From an uncultured Prochlorococcus sp. (GTDB lineage Bacteria > Cyanobacteriota > Cyanobacteriia > PCC-6307 > Cyanobiaceae), in contig CACFBG010000003.1 in NCBI GenBank assembly GCA_902564535.1, positions 1 through 64,000 on the forward strand: a DNA stretch of 64,000 nt. Reading direction: 5' to 3'. A program made the translations under genes and the position numbers. Below are positions 45,131 to 55,500 of the stretch, in pieces; position 1 is the first letter of the stretch, and every line of letters starts with the position of its first letter. The notes beneath the pieces are model-generated. The model saw only the letters and a list, made by a program, of their open reading frames with translations, was not told where the DNA came from and ran no database searches.

Positions 45131-45388
45131 TTGCGTTATTCAACTGTGATTTTTAGCAATTGCGATGCTCCTCAAGATCGCACTTATAACAATGCAGATA
45201 GTTTTGCCTTCTCCTTTGATGAATATTGGCAAAGATTTAACTCAATTGAAAAAAATTCCCTTAAACCAAAAGAGGAAAAGATAAAAATCATTCTTAAGGC
45301 CTTAGAAGACCATCCATTCGCTAAAGAAGCTCCTACGAAAGCCTATGAAATAGTAAAGTTTCGAGTTAAACTCTTGAATCTAGAATAA
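45131..45388 (+). CDS. Hypothetical protein (85 aa track ORF)
   Basis: Charged ORF MRYSTVIFSNCDAPQDRTYNNADSFAFSFDEYWQRF...; first codon non-ATG (TTG). Confidence 0.5.
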   Translation: MRYSTVIFSNCDAPQDRTYNNADSFAFSFDEYWQRFNSIEKNSLKPKEEKIKIILKALEDHPFAKEAPTKAYEIVKFRVKLLNLE

Positions 45389-45577
45389 TTAATTGGCATT
45401 TATTTAACACATAAATAGCCAGATCAAGTAAATATTTAAATTGCATAAAAACTATTTTGAATATAATTTACTAACTATAGAGAATTCAACTAAAAAGAAT
45501 TTCGATAATACTCTCATAAACAATAAGTTTATCTAACTTTTCACAAAATCAAGGAAATCAGAATGATTATCTTTTAC

Positions 45578-45736
45578 TTAGGAGCAAATTTTATCAAATG
45601 CCTGTGTGCTTTCTAATTCGTCTAATTTTTGCTCGATCTCAAGTATTCTTAGAGTAATGAGCTCACTCAACTCGGAAGACAAATGAAGTTGTTGCCCAAG
45701 CCTATGCTCAAGAGAAGTTGTTTCCAAAACAATCAT
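45578..45736 (-). CDS. Putative 52-aa amphipathic/coiled-coil small protein
   Basis: MIVLETTSLEHRLGQQLHLSSELSELITLRILEIEQKLDELESTQAFDKICS; not in ORF track. Confidence 0.5.
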   Translation of the reverse strand: MIVLETTSLEHRLGQQLHLSSELSELITLRILEIEQKLDELESTQAFDKICS

Positions 45737-46422
45737 CCCAAAAAAGGAGTTTTGTTGATGTTATCTACCTTAAGCTATATGTCCATCTCTTAATAGACTA
45801 AAAGGCATATTTGCCAATATCTTCAATTTCCCCTTAGGCAATTAATCGTAAGGAGATCTCTACCAAAACTTTAGCAAACTTACATTCATAAAACTCGCAA
45901 GATCAAGTCTTGCTCAAGTATGGATTGCATACCTGAGGGCAGGTTCGAAGTCACGCCAAATCGTATTATTATTGCAAAGATAAGTTACTACGTAATTCTT
46001 GCTAGAAAAGGGCGTACAACAAATAGCAGAATTTAATTATTGATTGATCTAACTCTTCAAGTAGTTACCGAAATAATTTCATGGGGTTTGGATATGTTTA
46101 AAGATTTATCGTAGCAATGGGAGAATTCTTTGGTGGTATTTTACTAGATATAAGCAGGTCGTAAGCATCACAAAAATCGTGATTTACATTTTACTTTGTT
46201 TTTACTTTGAGAGCACTTTTTATGCTCCTAGTATTAGATTTTTCTAGGGAAGATTAGCCTTAAATACTTTAAGGAGTAAACAAACTCAGTCTTGTGTATA
46301 TACTTTTAGCCTACTTAGACTATTAGAAAAAACCTTCAAAAAATCTAAGCATTGCAATTGGTATAGATTAACAGCAGAAAGTCAAATGATTATATTAAAA
46401 TAATTTTGAAGATAAGCTTTAT

Positions 46423-47319
46423 TTGAAGATGTCATCAATTCCTTTTAAAGCATTTAAATTTGGGGCTCTTAGCTTATTCAAAGAAAAAGTTTCTTATGGG
46501 AAGTCAAGGGTTGCTGGGAGCAAAAAAGTAAGTTACCTTTTATGCTCAAAAGCAGGTTTAATGCCTGGACAGCCTGAAATATTTAATCCAACTCGTTTTA
46601 GTGACCCTTTTTCCGAAAACTCTTTATATATGAATTCTATGATCAGCGACTATAAATTAAATCAAAAATATTCAATAAATAAAGTAAAAGGTTCGAAGTA
46701 TCAAAGAAGTAACGAAGATGATTTTACTTATGATAATTATTCTCCGCATGATGATGAAACTTACAGACTAGCTATTAATGCTTCGTACAAACAAGTTTAC
46801 GGCAACTTTAATTTAATGCATAGCGAAAGATCTGTTGATTTAGAAAGAAGACTAAGGAATGGAGATATTACTATTAAAGAATTTATTCGAGGTATTGCTA
46901 AGTCCAATTTATATAAGAGACTCTACTTTGAATCTGTCTCTCAACAAAGATCAATCGAACTTAATTTTATTCATCTACTAGGCAGACCTCCATTAAACCA
47001 ACAGGAAATTATTAAACATATAGAATTAATTCATGAATATGGAATTGAAAAGCATATCGACAACTTAATAGACTCAGATGAATACAATGAAATATTCGGT
47101 AAATATATAGTCCCATATAATCGTTGTTGGAACTCACCTTGTGGGATTACAACAGCTAGCTTTATAAATTCATCTATATTAAAGAGAGGATTTGCTGTAA
47201 GCGATAATGTACTTAATATGACATTTTTCAACCCTATTAAAGGAGCAAGTCTTATATTTAAGAATCTTTCCCATAATGGTCATGTAGAGCAAATAAAACT
47301 TCCAAGTATTGTCAAATAA
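46423..47319 (+). CDS. ppeC: Phycobilisome-type linker polypeptide (phycoerythrin-associated)
   Basis: 298 aa; PBS linker domain GNFNLMHSERSVDLERRLRNGDITIKEFIRGIAKSNLYKRLYFESVSQQRSIELNFIHLLGRPP. Confidence 0.85.
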   Translation: MKMSSIPFKAFKFGALSLFKEKVSYGKSRVAGSKKVSYLLCSKAGLMPGQPEIFNPTRFSDPFSENSLYMNSMISDYKLNQKYSINKVKGSKYQRSNEDDFTYDNYSPHDDETYRLAINASYKQVYGNFNLMHSERSVDLERRLRNGDITIKEFIRGIAKSNLYKRLYFESVSQQRSIELNFIHLLGRPPLNQQEIIKHIELIHEYGIEKHIDNLIDSDEYNEIFGKYIVPYNRCWNSPCGITTASFINSSILKRGFAVSDNVLNMTFFNPIKGASLIFKNLSHNGHVEQIKLPSIVK

Positions 47320-47546
47320 TAATTATGCAATTAATTAAGAATCATTTCTTTTAATAAAGACCTTGAGGCTAAACAGTAAGATCAAACATATTGCTTAAAT
47401 TTTAAAGATTAATTTTGAGAAAGACTCCCTAAGGGAACAGTTATCAATCAAGTTCTACTCTCATTCAATTTCAATGACAAGCGTTATTTTGAAAAGATAT
47501 AAAGAACTTTCTAGGACAAAAGCAAAGTTTTCTATAGAGAGTTCAA

Positions 47547-48086
47547 ATGAAAATTGAGCAATTTATTGCTCTAAGTGAGGGCGAATGGAAATCAATGCGA
47601 AGTGGGCATTCTCTTGCCTTTCAACAATTTGAGGAAGTCCTAAGTCTAATTAAAATAGAACAAGTTAATATTGAAGATGAAAATATCAAAAACTTACTTA
47701 TAGCTAATCGCTTTAAAGATAACTTAAATGAGAAAAAATTACCTTTTAAAATTATGTGGGAGTCTGAGAGTGATTGGAATTCAGATAAATCTCAAACCTT
47801 CTCAAAAGGAACATGTTATTTATTAGCCATTCCAAAATCTAAAGAAGAAGGGTTTTTAATTAGAAGCAAAGGTTATACAGAAGATATATTTACTATTTCT
47901 AATTATAGATTTTTAGATGACGGAACATTTTTACTGAAAACGAAATACAATCAAACCAAAATAGAAGAAAGGATCTGGTTTGCATCCAACAATGTCAGAT
48001 GCAGATCTTCGATTACATACAGTTCAGACGAAAAAGCTATTCTTCAAACCTCTTACTCGTCGGAGATAAGAAGGCTTAAAATCTAA
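47547..48086 (+). CDS. cpeS: CpeS-type phycobiliprotein lyase
   Basis: MKIEQFIALSEGEWKSMRSGHSLAFQQFEEVLSLIKIE. Confidence 0.88.
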   Translation: MKIEQFIALSEGEWKSMRSGHSLAFQQFEEVLSLIKIEQVNIEDENIKNLLIANRFKDNLNEKKLPFKIMWESESDWNSDKSQTFSKGTCYLLAIPKSKEEGFLIRSKGYTEDIFTISNYRFLDDGTFLLKTKYNQTKIEERIWFASNNVRCRSSITYSSDEKAILQTSYSSEIRRLKI

Positions 48087-48095
48087 TAGATAGTT

Positions 48096-48698
48096 ATGAC
48101 AAAAAGATCTCTAATTAAATTTACTAAAGCTTTAGTTGGTAAATATAGCAATGAAGAGCAATCTTCTATTAATCCAATGCTATTTGCTCATATTAATATT
48201 TTTTTTCAACCTTTACCATGGTCAATCTTCAAGGAGCCAATATTATACTCTGAGCAAAGTTATAATTATTCTCCATGGTCACCATATAAGCAATCCTTAC
48301 ATAAGGTAAGAATGGATAAGAAGTCTATTGTTTTAGAAAATTATATTATTGATAATCCAATAAGAATAGCAGGGTCAGGATTCATGCCTGAACTATTAGA
48401 AAACCTTAGGAACTCTAAACTCAAAATAAGATCTGGGTGCTCGATGTATTTCAAAGAAATAGACGCTGGTTTTTATCAAGGTGAGATTGAAGCTGGTAAT
48501 TCCTGCTTGATAAAGCATTCTGGGGAAATAACATATGTATCTAGTAAAGTTTCATTCACAGAAGATTCATGGGAGGTACTTGATGAAGGCTTTGAATATA
48601 ATACTAATAGAAAAATATGGGGTTCAAATTATGGTCCCATGAAATTCAGAAAAGTTATAAGTTTAAGCTCAAAGATTAATCAAAATTATTTCAGATGA
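48096..48698 (+). CDS. cpeT: CpeT-type phycobiliprotein lyase
   Basis: FAHINIFFQPLPWSIFKEPILYSEQSYNYSPWSPYKQSLHKV. Confidence 0.87.
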   Translation: MTKRSLIKFTKALVGKYSNEEQSSINPMLFAHINIFFQPLPWSIFKEPILYSEQSYNYSPWSPYKQSLHKVRMDKKSIVLENYIIDNPIRIAGSGFMPELLENLRNSKLKIRSGCSMYFKEIDAGFYQGEIEAGNSCLIKHSGEITYVSSKVSFTEDSWEVLDEGFEYNTNRKIWGSNYGPMKFRKVISLSSKINQNYFR

Positions 48699-50022
48699 AA
48701 AATTGATTATAAAGATTAATTGCTTTTAGACGCACAAAATTATTTTTATCGTATTTACTTATATCTAAAAGATTAGAAATAAGTGATTTTGACAGTAACT
48801 CCTTATTTCTCTCGATAGTCATTAAAGCAGCATATCTTGATGCCCAATACAAAGTTTTTTCTTGATCGAGGAATTTATTTAAAAGTGATTTATATTTAAT
48901 AGGCTTAAATTTCATTATAGTCAGTATAGCAGAAGGCTTGAATTTGATATAATCAGGCCATTTTTCTTCCAAGCATTCAAGCGCAATTGATTCAATCATA
49001 GATATAGACTTTGGCTCCCAATTATTTATACTTCTAAAAAGAATATTTACAAAATACAATGCTCCATAATCTTTCAAGATTCTATCTTTATAATTAAGAA
49101 TTATTTGAGTAATCTCACAAGGGTCTAGACCAATAAGATTTTTTAATGCAAAGTATGCCTTACTAAAATCAGTACTAAATAATTCTTCTATCAAAAAAAC
49201 TAAAGATGGCTGCTCAATATATTTCACTAAACTCTCTATATTATTTAGATCATCATTTAAAGTCGATTCAATAATACTAAATAGATTCATATTATTGCTC
49301 ACTAATTTATCTTTAGGCCATAGAGAATTTATCGCTCGCAAACGAAAAGTTGGAGCTATTGGAGATTTCAAGATATTCGGTAAAAATTCTATAAGTTCTG
49401 CATCTATAATATCCTGAACAGCGCATTGTCTATCATTCTGATTTTTGAGTAGAAGATGGTCCTTGAGCTTATATAAAAATTTTTTTTCGCCAATAAGTTT
49501 ATATATTGCAGAAATAGATGCCCCTTTCTCTATGTTTGAAGATGTTGAATCCTCTAATATTTTACTTATGTTATTGACTGCTAAAGTAGAATTCATATTA
49601 GATAAACATTTGATCAATAATCTCCTATCTTTTCTATGAATACTTAATAAGTAAAGAATTTTTTTTTGAATCTCCAATTCTTTGCATCCAAATCCTTGTA
49701 AAGCCCAAGCTGCATTTTCTACCAGGTATTCATCATCACTATCTAAACAACTTGTAATTAAATTAATAGCATCTCTACAATCAAGTTGAAACAAAACTTC
49801 TACGGCTTTTCTTTTAGCGATAACAACAGCCTGTTCCTTTGAATTTATTTGCAATAAAGACATCAAAGCATTCTCTGTCCTTAAACCTGGATACTTAGAT
49901 AGATGAAAAACTGCCTTATAGTAATCACTTTGAAGTTCTAACTTTCTAATTGGCATAGAAAGAATACGCAATGCTTCATCAAGAGGCATAGCTGGAAGAT
50001 TATCAAAAGAATCAATTTTCAC
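48691..50022 (-). CDS. cpeY: CpeY-type HEAT-repeat lyase subunit
   Basis: 443 aa HEAT/E-F lyase-like; FDNLPAMPLDEALRILSMPIRKLELQSDYYKAVFHLSKYPG. Confidence 0.83.
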   Translation of the reverse strand: MKIDSFDNLPAMPLDEALRILSMPIRKLELQSDYYKAVFHLSKYPGLRTENALMSLLQINSKEQAVVIAKRKAVEVLFQLDCRDAINLITSCLDSDDEYLVENAAWALQGFGCKELEIQKKILYLLSIHRKDRRLLIKCLSNMNSTLAVNNISKILEDSTSSNIEKGASISAIYKLIGEKKFLYKLKDHLLLKNQNDRQCAVQDIIDAELIEFLPNILKSPIAPTFRLRAINSLWPKDKLVSNNMNLFSIIESTLNDDLNNIESLVKYIEQPSLVFLIEELFSTDFSKAYFALKNLIGLDPCEITQIILNYKDRILKDYGALYFVNILFRSINNWEPKSISMIESIALECLEEKWPDYIKFKPSAILTIMKFKPIKYKSLLNKFLDQEKTLYWASRYAALMTIERNKELLSKSLISNLLDISKYDKNNFVRLKAINLYNQFFI

Positions 50023-50253
50023 AGAAAATCAACCAAAAAGCGAATGCCTTCAATCCACGATAAGTAAGCACCTCTAAACATCAGAAAAAAGTATCGTATT
50101 GTAAAATAATTATAATATTCTTTAATCAATGGTTTTTATAAATACAATGCAGTTATCCTCAAAATTACTGATTTTTGCAATCATTTAAGAAGATTTATCA
50201 TGAAAAAGATATTGACAAAATTTTAATTTCAGTAGTGAATTCAAATCTCAAAC

Positions 50254-51120
50254 ATGAAAGAGCTCGAACTCACGATAGAAGAAGCAGAGAATCTTGAAAA
50301 AGATCTTAAAAACAAATTGAGAGAAGGATTATCATTCCAAAATGATAAGAAGTTTATATCCTTATTAATTGCTGGACTAGGAGACAAAAGAGGTCCTTTA
50401 AGGCGAACTTTTTCTAAAGGCCTCGCTCATATAGGGGAAAAAGCAATTCCCTATCTTATCAATGCGCTCCATAATCATTCAAATGTAATAGTTAGAAGAG
50501 CTTCTGCAAAAACACTACGCTTAATTAAAGATCCAGGGACACTGCCTCACCTTTTGAAAGCTTTGACAAATGATCCTGACCCAGTTGTTCAAGGCTCTGC
50601 CGCGGCCGCCATGGCTATTTATGGAGAAAAAGCTATAGAGCTTTTACTAGAAGTTTTGATTAATCCACAAAGCACCGCTATGCAATCTGGATTAGCTACT
50701 TGGGGAATTGCATTTATTGGAGAAAAAGCTCCAAAATTAATCAGGGAAGCATCAGTTTCTAGTAACAAGAAAATCAGAGCAGCAGCAATAGCTGCTTTGG
50801 GTAATCAACTTTACTCTTTAGAAGATAATTATGCGATACAGATTATTAAAGAAGCTTTAAATGATGATTCATCAGATGTCAGGTCTGAAGCAACAATTGT
50901 TATAGGAAAACTAAATAAGGCAACATTTGGTGTTCCACTTTTAATGGAAAAGCTAAATGATACTAATCATGAAGTCCGAAGGAATGCAATTCTTGCATTA
51001 ATAAAATTAAAAGCATTCTGTTCTCTTAAAACCCTAAAGCATCAAAGAATAAAGGAAACAAATAAAAATGTATTAAATGTCCTTAATTTGGCAATCAATC
51101 AACTTGAGAAGGATATTTAA
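50254..51120 (+). CDS. cpeZ: CpeZ-type HEAT-repeat lyase subunit
   Basis: 288 aa; HEAT repeats LRRTFSKGLAHIGEKAIPYLINAL, VRRASAKTLRLIKDPGTLPHLLKAL. Confidence 0.8.
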   Translation: MKELELTIEEAENLEKDLKNKLREGLSFQNDKKFISLLIAGLGDKRGPLRRTFSKGLAHIGEKAIPYLINALHNHSNVIVRRASAKTLRLIKDPGTLPHLLKALTNDPDPVVQGSAAAAMAIYGEKAIELLLEVLINPQSTAMQSGLATWGIAFIGEKAPKLIREASVSSNKKIRAAAIAALGNQLYSLEDNYAIQIIKEALNDDSSDVRSEATIVIGKLNKATFGVPLLMEKLNDTNHEVRRNAILALIKLKAFCSLKTLKHQRIKETNKNVLNVLNLAINQLEKDI

Positions 51121-51730
51121 CATTTAAAATATCTATTGCACTATTAATAATTAGAGAATCCTTAGAATTATCTTGGGAAACTTCAATCAAACAATTTCTT
51201 ACACTAGGATGATTAATCTCTCCTATTGCAGTTATTGCTGCTTTTGACTTTAGTAGATTTTCATCTTTACATAAAGCAATCAAATAAGGCAAGCCTAGAA
51301 TATTTAATTGTCTTAAAAGAGTTACTAATGTCAAAATAATCAAAGGTTCTTCATATTGAATTGCACAATTTATAATCACTTCAATCTCTGAAAATAATTC
51401 ACTAGAATTCTTTTGTCTTGCTGCAATCTTAACTAATATTTTGAGGCAACTAACTCTTGTGAATAAATTCTCATTTGTTAAAAATATATCTACTAATCTC
51501 GCAACAATCATATTTTCAAACTCAGCAAGGGCATTTATTGACTTCCTTCTAAGGTTGATATCTTCATCATCTAGATAAACTATTAACCTATTAATTGATT
51601 CTTTCGAATAAAAAGCAATCATCTGAAAGATAGCCTTTTTATTAATATTTGGATTAGGGTGAAGAAAATCCTCAAATAATGATTCTATCGAAGGTGCTAT
51701 ATCAACAATTCTTTTGCCTCCATTATCCAT
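51095..51730 (-). CDS. HEAT-repeat (PBS-lyase-like) protein, possibly MpeX-like
   Basis: 211 aa; SIESLFEDFLHPNPNINKKAIFQMIAFYSKESINRLIVYLDDEDINLRRKSINALAEF; adjacent to cpeA, convergent with cpeZ (26-nt overlap). Confidence 0.7.
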   Translation of the reverse strand: MDNGGKRIVDIAPSIESLFEDFLHPNPNINKKAIFQMIAFYSKESINRLIVYLDDEDINLRRKSINALAEFENMIVARLVDIFLTNENLFTRVSCLKILVKIAARQKNSSELFSEIEVIINCAIQYEEPLIILTLVTLLRQLNILGLPYLIALCKDENLLKSKAAITAIGEINHPSVRNCLIEVSQDNSKDSLIINSAIDILNVKYPSQVD

Positions 51731-51753
51731 TAATAAAAAAACACAGTAATCAA

Positions 51754-52224
51754 CTAGGAAAGTGCATTAATTAAATAATCAAGTAAGGCCTTAAACTCGG
51801 TTGCTGATTGCTGATCCATATCTTCTGGGATAGAAATACGATCTCTAAGGTATGCAAAAGCCTCTATATATGCCGCTGTTGGCAAGCGATGAGCTCTAAT
51901 AACCTCACGCATTCCAGCTATACCCCATTCGTCTAAAGGCCCAGTTCCACCTGTTACAAGACAATAATTGATAAGTCTTAAATAGTGATTAATATCTCGA
52001 ACACATTTGTCCTTATTCTCTTGCTCATAAGAACTATTCGCTCCATATACAAAGTCTACGGCTTCTGAAGAAAGCTTATCTATTTTAGAAGCAAGTTTTT
52101 CAGCAGCCTTCAATCGAGTAGGAGCTCTGTCCAAAGATCCCCTTACTGACTCTATGTCACTAATGCTTGGGAAGCGTCCTGCAGCATCAGCGGCAGTTAA
52201 TACTGTTGTAACAGCTGATTTCAT
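51754..52224 (-). CDS. cpeA: Phycoerythrin alpha chain (derived)
   Basis: MKSAVTTVLTAADAAGRFPSISDIESVRGSLDRA...KCVRDINHYLRLINYCLVTGGTGPLDEWGIAG. Confidence 0.95.
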   Translation of the reverse strand: MKSAVTTVLTAADAAGRFPSISDIESVRGSLDRAPTRLKAAEKLASKIDKLSSEAVDFVYGANSSYEQENKDKCVRDINHYLRLINYCLVTGGTGPLDEWGIAGMREVIRAHRLPTAAYIEAFAYLRDRISIPEDMDQQSATEFKALLDYLINALS

Positions 52225-52283
52225 AATTAATTTACTATAGAAAGTGAAGAAAAATTAGTAATTAAGATTATGATGAATTTCAT

Positions 52284-52850
<567 letters not shown>

Positions 52851-53034
52851 CTAAACAACGATGTGGTTGAAGTGCTACGAATCCGTAAGGAAAAGCACCA
52901 ATTACTAATTTACGCCCTGTTTTTATTCATTCACTGCTTATAGGAGTGGTCCGCAACGCTTCGTAACTGAAATCGATTTAAAAAATTGATAAATCAATTA
53001 AGAGTCTCAGGCCAGCTGGTGCAATCAAATAGTA

Positions 53035-53069
53035 AAAACTATTTTAAATTCGTAGAATTTAAAATAGTT
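53035..53069. repeat. Perfect 16-bp inverted repeat with 3-nt loop
   Basis: AAACTATTTTAAATTC-GTA-GAATTTAAAATAGTTT. Confidence 0.95.
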
Positions 53070-53174
53070 TAAAAATGTTTAGTTTAAGATAAATTTCAGA
53101 AGAAAATACCTTTTACAAAAGCTCTTGATAATTGTTTTTGTTATAAATAAGAAAGCATAAAAATTTCTCCTCTC

Positions 53175-53378
53175 ATGCACAAAGCAAACAAAGAAGAAAT
53201 TGAATCATCTATTCTTATGCTAAAAGAATATGAAAATCGACTTATAAGTGAAATCAATCATATGGCAAAGAAATTAAAAATTCCAAAAGAGCAGATAGAA
53301 GTATCTCTCAAAAATCATGAAGAGCTTAATAAAATTAAACAAATAATAGCAAGATTAATTAAAGAGAAAATGGATTAA
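53175..53378 (+). CDS. Small charged helical hypothetical protein (67 aa)
   Basis: MHKANKEEIESSILMLKEYENRLISEINHMAKKLKIPKEQIEVSLKNHEELNKIKQII. Confidence 0.65.
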   Translation: MHKANKEEIESSILMLKEYENRLISEINHMAKKLKIPKEQIEVSLKNHEELNKIKQIIARLIKEKMD

Positions 53379-53658
53379 TTTAATTACTATAAAAGCTTTT
53401 TTGGATAAATACCTTTTGCTCTGATATTTGCCATGAAAATATCACCAGATAATAATTAGCAATCGTTTCCTAAGACAGAATTTATAAATTCGTTTTATTT
53501 TTTATTGAACAATATGGGCAATCAAAGTTTATATTTTGACTACTAAGAAATAGATAGTCTTCTTCTCTAGCCCTAAGTGGCGGCTGAGGTGGTGGCCGCT
53601 TAAGCCGTCAAACTTGTCTGAATGGCCATAAGGTTTATCTAACCGCAAAAGCTTCGGC

Positions 53659-55497
53659 TTGGGTGCTGCTTCTGTAATTCGCAGTGAAACGATTTCCGAG
53701 ATAAGGCGATTACTCGCTTATTTACCTCGTCGACGTTTCCGAACCTTGCTTGTCTTAGTGCCGATTTCAATGTTGCCTGGGATAATTGACCTAGTCTCCA
53801 TTGCGGTAGTTGGACGCTTAATGGGAGCTTTAGTTGGCTCCAAACTTGCAAATATCATCCCAGGGCCAAGAATTTTTCAAGGTAATGGCATAGATCAAAG
53901 CCTATCGTTAATTGCAATTTTCATTGCACTAGCTTGGCTAGCTTCAACAACAAAAATAACTTTAAGATTCTTTCAGTATCGTTTAACAGCTCAAGTTTGG
54001 GGTGACATATCTAATTTATTGCATACAAAATTGCTTCGACAAAATTATTCGTATCACTTAAAACAAGGTAAAGGTAGATTTTCAGCATTGTTATTAAGTA
54101 ATGCAAAAAGAGTTTCTGAATCAACAGTTACGCCTTTCTTGTTAATGCTTAGTGCAATACCTTCTGTCTTATTATTATCATTAGGGATTGTATTTATAGG
54201 AAAATTATTGTCAGTTGGACTCATAGTTTCATTAGTAATTGCATATTTAGTAATTTCATTAATTGCAACTCCTTACTTAAGGCATTCTGCAAAAGGGAGA
54301 TTAAGAAATGAACAAAAGTCTTCAGGTCTTCTTTTAGAAATGCTAGGAACATTTCCAGATATTGAATTAAGTCAAACTCAATCATATTTTAATAAAAAAT
54401 TTAGTTCTACAATTAGATCAACTCAAAGATATGTATGGGTAAGCGAGCTTTTACCAGAAATTCCTAGAATCTTAATTGAACCATTTGGAATTACTTTAAT
54501 ATTTGCAGTTGGAGCATTGCCAGCATTAATTAGTGGTGATCCTGAAAGGATTAGAGGAATTGTTCCTTTTCTTGCATCTGTTGCAGTTGCCGCATTAAGA
54601 TTAACCCCTCCTTTACAAGATATATTTCGTTCAATCACGCAACTTCGAGGTGGATTGCCTCAAGTGAGTGAACTTTTAGAGGTCCTTAATTTATCATCAG
54701 AAAAGCCAACCCTAACTACACCAGGTGTACCTTCTCCAGAAGGTCTTGCCCCAAGGAACACAATTAGCTTGAAAGGTATTAGTTATAGGTACAATGAAAA
54801 TTCACCGTGGATTATCAACAATCTGAATCTTAATATTCCAGTTGGCTCAAGACTTGCTTTAGTAGGTAGAACAGGAAGCGGAAAAACAACCACAGCCAAT
54901 CTGCTTTTAGGTTTACTACATCCTCAAAAAGGAAATCTAGAAATAGATGGTGTCCCTGTTACAGCATATGATTTACCAGCTTGGCAAGTTAATTGTGCAC
55001 ATGTTCCTCAATCCATTAATCTATTAAATGCAAATGTGATTGAAAATATTGCTTTCGGTGTAGAGGAAGAATTAGTTGAATTAGACAGAATTTGGGATGC
55101 TTTAGAATCAGCTCAATTAGCTGACTTTGTCATTGAACTACCGTATGGTTTATATACACCATTTGGAGAAAATGGTGTTCAATTATCAGGGGGTCAAAGG
55201 CAAAGGCTTGGTTTAGCAAGAGCATTTTATAGAAAAGCAAAGTTTTTAGTTTTAGATGAAGCAACTAGTGCTCTTGATAACAGAACTGAATTAGATCTAA
55301 TAGAAGCCTTACAGTTATTAGGGAGAAGATGTACAACCCTTGTTATTGCTCATAGATTGAGTACGGTACAAAGATGTGATTGCATCTATGAATTTGAAAA
55401 CTGTGGAATAAAAGCTTCTGGTACGTTTGATGAATTAATTCAATCCTCAAAAAGTTTTAGAGAACTTGCATCTTTAAGTCATAGGAATCCTATTTGA
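53659..55497 (+). CDS. ABC transporter, permease-ATPase fusion (MsbA/exporter type)
   Basis: 612 aa; LALVGRTGSGKTTTANLLLGLL, LSGGQRQRLGLARAF, LVLDEATSALD. Confidence 0.93.
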   Translation: MGAASVIRSETISEIRRLLAYLPRRRFRTLLVLVPISMLPGIIDLVSIAVVGRLMGALVGSKLANIIPGPRIFQGNGIDQSLSLIAIFIALAWLASTTKITLRFFQYRLTAQVWGDISNLLHTKLLRQNYSYHLKQGKGRFSALLLSNAKRVSESTVTPFLLMLSAIPSVLLLSLGIVFIGKLLSVGLIVSLVIAYLVISLIATPYLRHSAKGRLRNEQKSSGLLLEMLGTFPDIELSQTQSYFNKKFSSTIRSTQRYVWVSELLPEIPRILIEPFGITLIFAVGALPALISGDPERIRGIVPFLASVAVAALRLTPPLQDIFRSITQLRGGLPQVSELLEVLNLSSEKPTLTTPGVPSPEGLAPRNTISLKGISYRYNENSPWIINNLNLNIPVGSRLALVGRTGSGKTTTANLLLGLLHPQKGNLEIDGVPVTAYDLPAWQVNCAHVPQSINLLNANVIENIAFGVEEELVELDRIWDALESAQLADFVIELPYGLYTPFGENGVQLSGGQRQRLGLARAFYRKAKFLVLDEATSALDNRTELDLIEALQLLGRRCTTLVIAHRLSTVQRCDCIYEFENCGIKASGTFDELIQSSKSFRELASLSHRNPI

Positions 55498-55500
55498 AAA

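Noticed and set aside
45925-45965. tRNA T-arm-like string GGCAGGTTCGAAGTCACGCC
   Set aside because: Stem does not pair properly and no D- or anticodon arm is visible upstream
53639-53851. 70-aa minus-strand ORF
   Set aside because: Antisense to ABC transporter N-terminus
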